Positions 15,439-17,663 of a stretch of 17,663 bases of DNA are shown here, one piece after another. The DNA comes from JAAFIP01 sp043777795 (GTDB lineage: Bacteria > Pseudomonadota > Gammaproteobacteria > Burkholderiales > Burkholderiaceae_C): positions 1 to 17,663 of the forward strand of contig JAYWHJ010000326.1 in the NCBI GenBank assembly GCA_043777795.1. Reading direction: 5' to 3'. Made by a program: the position numbers and the translations under genes. The notes under the pieces were generated by a model, which saw nothing but the letters and a program-made list of their open reading frames with translations, was not told the origin of the DNA and made no database searches. Each line of letters opens with the position of its first letter. The stretch's first letter is position 1.

Positions 15439-15909
15439 ATGGATGTGGTGTTGTGGCGACATGCTGAAGCGTTCGATCTGACAGGCCCAGAGGATGCCCT
15501 AGCCGATCTGGCGCGCGAGTTGACTCCGCGCGGCTCCAAGCAGGCTGCGCGCATGGCGACTTGGTTAGACCGCCAGCTACCAGAAAGCACGAAGATATTT
15601 TCCAGCCCTGCACTGCGTGCAGACCAAACAGTACGCGCCTTATCGCGTAAATTCAAGACGCGGTCTGAGCTGGCACCAGGTGCTCAGTATGCCGAGCTAC
15701 TGAGCGTGGCCCAGTGGCCAGCAGGGGACGGCACGGTGTTATTGGTAGGCCACCAGCCCAGCTTGGGGGCGTTGATAGCGCACTTGCTCAACTTTGAAGC
15801 AGAGCTATGTGCCGTGAAAAAGGGGGCGGTGTGGTGGCTGCGCACCCGAGAGCGCAATGGCCAGCTGGAGACAGTGGTAGTGACAGTCCAAACGCCAGAG
15901 TACTTGTAA
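15439..15909 (+). CDS. sixA: SixA-like histidine phosphatase
   Basis: 156 residues; AGGAGG immediately before ATG 15439 overlaps the ppk stop codon, so the two are one transcription unit. Histidine (phosphoglycerate mutase-like) phosphatase motifs are RHAEA (Arg7, catalytic His8), SSPALRADQT (Arg60) and VGHQPS (His105). SixA in E. coli removes phosphate from phosphohistidine proteins such as the nitrogen-PTS phosphocarrier NPr; the closeness to Ppk1, itself a phosphohistidine enzyme, makes phosphohistidine turnover a reasonable but unproven role. No signal peptide; cytoplasmic. It is followed by a convergent intergenic region of about 110 bases. Confidence 0.9.
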   Translation: MDVVLWRHAEAFDLTGPEDALADLARELTPRGSKQAARMATWLDRQLPESTKIFSSPALRADQTVRALSRKFKTRSELAPGAQYAELLSVAQWPAGDGTVLLVGHQPSLGALIAHLLNFEAELCAVKKGAVWWLRTRERNGQLETVVVTVQTPEYL

Positions 15910-15942
15910 TTCCATTTCTAAATTATTTCTGTCGGTGTTGCG

Positions 15943-15976
15943 TCGCCTTGACGTGCTGCAGCACTGTCTGAGGCGA
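15943..15976. terminator. hairpin between convergent sixA and the Lys/Ala-rich gene
   Basis: TCGCCT (15943-15948) pairs with AGGCGA (15971-15976), with inner GAC/GTC and GTGC/GCAC pairing around a TGCA loop. It sits 34 bases after the sixA stop and could stop transcription in both directions, but no T-run accompanies it. Confidence 0.35.
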
Positions 15977-16020
15977 TTGCGGGTGCTGAGGCTTTGCACA
16001 CCAGCCTCATTGACGTGATC

Positions 16021-16101
16021 TCACTTACCTGATTTTTTGGCGCTTTGGGGACGCCCTGTTTTGAGCGACGGGATGGCCTTCAATGTGCTCAAGAACACCT
16101 A
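16021..16101 (-). pseudogene. preserved tail of the Lys/Ala-rich protein beyond an in-frame amber codon
   Basis: After the TAG at 16101-16099 the same frame stays open for 25 codons (VFLSTLKAIPSLKTGRPQSA and KKSGK) to a TGA at 16023-16021. The PSLKTGRP ending looks like the normal C-terminus of this betaproteobacterial family, so the TAG probably interrupts a once longer protein of about 148 residues. Confidence 0.6.
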
Positions 16102-16467
16102 GTCGGACATGGTGGTGAGGGCCAGCAAGCCAGCACGCAGCAGCTCACCTTTTTTGGCGGGTTTGGCAAGCCGGATGGCACGCTCCTTGAGCGTTTGAAG
16201 CGCAACATACTCGTTTTTTGGAATCGTAAAGCTGTCGCGAACCAGTTTGGTTCTTTTAACTTTTTTGGGATCGGCTTTCGCTGTTGCTTTGCCTTTGGTT
16301 GCAGCGGAAGACTTGATCTCGGTGCTTTTGACTACGGGGCTCACTGTAGCCACCTTGGCAATGGGCTCCAATTTTTTCAACGCGATCGGTGCAGTTTTTT
16401 TTGTGGGAGAACGCCCTTTTGGCGCAGCGCGGTCGGGGGTGGGCTTGCTAGCAGTTTTGGATGCCAT
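16099..16467 (-). CDS. Lys/Ala-rich conserved hypothetical protein, shortened by amber stop
   Basis: 122 residues from ATG 16467, supported by AAAGGAA seven bases upstream; a longer reading to 16524 lacks this. Residues 1-70 are low-complexity Lys/Ala/Pro/Thr (histone-H1-like, SKTASKPTPDRAAPKGRSPT), likely disordered and nucleic-acid-binding. The C-terminal part, VKRTKLVRDSFTIPKNEYVA then LKERAIRLAKPAKKGELLRAG, looks like a conserved, possibly ribbon-helix-helix-like module seen in betaproteobacterial proteins of unknown function. The frame ends at TAG directly after TTMSD, but a 25-codon tail follows in the same frame. It lies 49 bases after ppx on the same strand with its own promoter. Function unknown; a role in DNA or polyphosphate binding would be speculation. 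Confidence 0.75.
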   Translation of the reverse strand: MASKTASKPTPDRAAPKGRSPTKKTAPIALKKLEPIAKVATVSPVVKSTEIKSSAATKGKATAKADPKKVKRTKLVRDSFTIPKNEYVALQTLKERAIRLAKPAKKGELLRAGLLALTTMSD

Positions 16468-16491
16468 GAATGATTCCTTTAAAAGGTATAA

Positions 16492-16520
16492 ATGGTATAT
16501 ACCGTTTAATTGAAAGTCAA
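16492..16520 (-). promoter_or_regulatory. sigma-70-like promoter for the Lys/Ala-rich gene
   Basis: On the minus strand TTGACT (5/6), 17 bases, TACCAT (4/6). The -35 overlaps the ppx stop codon. The palindrome GGTATATACC (16494-16503) overlaps the -10 region and could be an operator. Confidence 0.45.
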
Positions 16521-17663
16521 GCAACCACCTTTATCCACAGAGTGACCCCGGTCTTTTGCCAGGCCAAAACCTCTTCGTGTAGCAGGTGAATGGACTGGGG
16601 ATAAGTAGATTGCCATTGGCTGCTCAACTGAAGTTCAAAGCCTTCAATGGTGCGGCGCAGGAGCAGGTTGTCGGTGTCGGGCGTACGGCGGGCGTGGCAG
16701 ACAATCACGGCCAATCGCAGCGCCAGCAGCTGGTGCACAAAATCAACATCCTCCAGCGTGTCGCTGAGTTTTTTGAGCTTGCCGCGATGGCCAAATACCA
16801 ACAGGCTCAAGCGGTGCAGTTCTGGCTGGGCAAAGCCTGGCGCATCCGTGTTGTCCAAAATATAAGCACCGTGCTTGTGGTAATCGGTGTGTGAAATGCG
16901 GGTACCAATCTCATGCACCTGCGCGGCCCAGCCCGCTTTGCGCAGCAAGCGATCGCGGTGCGCCTCGGGCTCATTGCTGACCAGTTGCTCCAGGAAGTGA
17001 AGGGTGGCTTTGCCTACACGGTTGGCATGCGCAGAGTCCACTGCAAAGTTCAGTGCCAAGCGTTGAATGCTGGCCGTGCGCACGTCGGTATCTGCACCTT
17101 CCCGGTCCAGCAGGTCAATCAGCAAACCGTTACGAAGGGCACCCGCTGCCACTTTGAGTTCGGAGAGATTCAATAAATCAAACAGAGCGCGCAAAATCGC
17201 TACGCCCCCGCCAATCACGGCCCGTCGGTCGTCCTTCAGCCCGATGAGCTCTACTTTGTCAATATGCCCGGCGGCGAGTAGCGCGCTGTAGAGCCAGTCC
17301 AGCCCACCGCGTGTCACGCAGCCAGCTTCGTAGCCTTTGGCAGTCAAAATATCGGCCACAGCGCCCACCGTGCCGGAGGAGCCGTAGGCCGTGTCCCATT
17401 GGCTGGCGTCAAAGCTGACTGCTACTTCGTCTAAGACGGCCTGAGCAGCCACCTCAGCGCGCTGGAAGTTGGTGGTATCCAGGTGGCCGTTATCAAAGTA
17501 CTTCATGGACGACGCCACGCTGCCCACGCGGTACGATTCGGTCTGCTGCGATTGGTAGCCTTGGCCAAGTATCAGTTCGGTGGAGCGTCCACCAATATCA
17601 ATCACCAAGCGCCGCTCGGTTGACTGGGGCAAGAGATGCGCGACGCCCATGTAGATCAGACGT
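16517..17663 (-). CDS. ppx: exopolyphosphatase Ppx (5' end beyond window)
   Basis: About 381 residues of the C-terminal part; the start lies beyond the right edge since the frame is open to base 17663 and LIYMGVAHLLPQ is internal to the family. The phosphate-binding loop reads VIDIGGRSTELILG (usual GGGSTE, here GGRSTE). YGSSGTVGAVADIL and IGGGVAILRALFDLL belong to the ASKHA nucleotidase fold, and VHEIGTRISHTDYHKHGAYI is the HD-like domain II characteristic of long Ppx/GppA proteins. It hydrolyses terminal phosphates from long polyphosphate chains (or pppGpp in GppA). The nearby ppk1 on the opposite strand favours Ppx. About 130 N-terminal residues are missing, so upstream control cannot be seen. 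Confidence 0.92.
   Translation of the reverse strand, partial: RLIYMGVAHLLPQSTERRLVIDIGGRSTELILGQGYQSQQTESYRVGSVASSMKYFDNGHLDTTNFQRAEVAAQAVLDEVAVSFDASQWDTAYGSSGTVGAVADILTAKGYEAGCVTRGGLDWLYSALLAAGHIDKVELIGLKDDRRAVIGGGVAILRALFDLLNLSELKVAAGALRNGLLIDLLDREGADTDVRTASIQRLALNFAVDSAHANRVGKATLHFLEQLVSNEPEAHRDRLLRKAGWAAQVHEIGTRISHTDYHKHGAYILDNTDAPGFAQPELHRLSLLVFGHRGKLKKLSDTLEDVDFVHQLLALRLAVIVCHARRTPDTDNLLLRRTIEGFELQLSSQWQSTYPQSIHLLHEEVLAWQKTGVTLWIKVVA

Noticed and set aside
17600..17650. ATG 17650 as the ppx start
   Set aside because: The residues upstream (LIY) continue the family pattern, and the phosphate loop would lie too close to the N-terminus; the true start is outside the window.

Overview
The window reads as chromosomal DNA of a Betaproteobacterium, most likely a member of the Comamonadaceae (Rhodoferax, Polaromonas or Curvibacter-like). 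This rests on GC-rich coding style, protein flavour, and a short interspersed repeat with an ATAGCTGCTCCCGC core of a kind I recall from that family. The genus is inference; no rRNA or tRNA gene is present.

Layout. (1) 1-1963, minus: an exported DUF1800/DUF1501 protein pair, the second cut by the left edge. (2) 1964-3579: a divergent intergenic region with two outward-facing copies of the same ECF-type promoter, then an ECF sigma factor, a small one-helix membrane protein (probable anti-sigma) and a membrane-anchored periplasmic sensor-like protein. (3) 3588-5979, minus: an arsenic operon, arsR - arsI (C-As lyase type) - arsC - a 42-codon collapsed ArsC remnant - aquaporin. It has a strong promoter and perfect palindromic operator that predict a leaderless arsR mRNA. 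(4) 6100-8313, minus: katG. (5) 8736-9491, plus: a class II aldolase-like gene. (6) 9492-10503: about 1 kb without a convincing gene, holding repeats, a nested REP-like hairpin and the control region of the next operon. (7) 10504-13294, plus: overlapping olsB-like, plcP-like and lipid glycosyltransferase genes. (8) 13352-15909, plus: ppk1 and sixA. (9) 16021-17663, minus: a Lys/Ala-rich conserved protein interrupted by an in-frame amber codon, and ppx, which runs off the right edge.

How the genes fit together. The right half looks like a phosphorus-economy locus. A PlcP-type phospholipase and a GT4 glycosyltransferase would exchange phospholipids for glycolipids, OlsB would start phosphorus-free ornithine lipids, and Ppk1/Ppx make and degrade polyphosphate. 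Arrays of 11-bp PhoB-type repeats occur before both olsB and ppk1, the second inside the 3' end of the glycosyltransferase gene. The arsenic operon has no recognisable arsenite pump in view, so the aquaporin is the likely exit route for As(III). The left part looks like a self-contained ECF regulon whose targets would include the DUF1800/DUF1501 pair.

Most notable: mirror-image ECF promoters; PhoB arrays tying lipid remodelling to polyphosphate; a dispersed repeat present in six copies, one of which forms part of the aquaporin reading frame; the mini-ArsC ORF coupled to the aquaporin; the leaderless arsR architecture; and the amber stop with a preserved tail.
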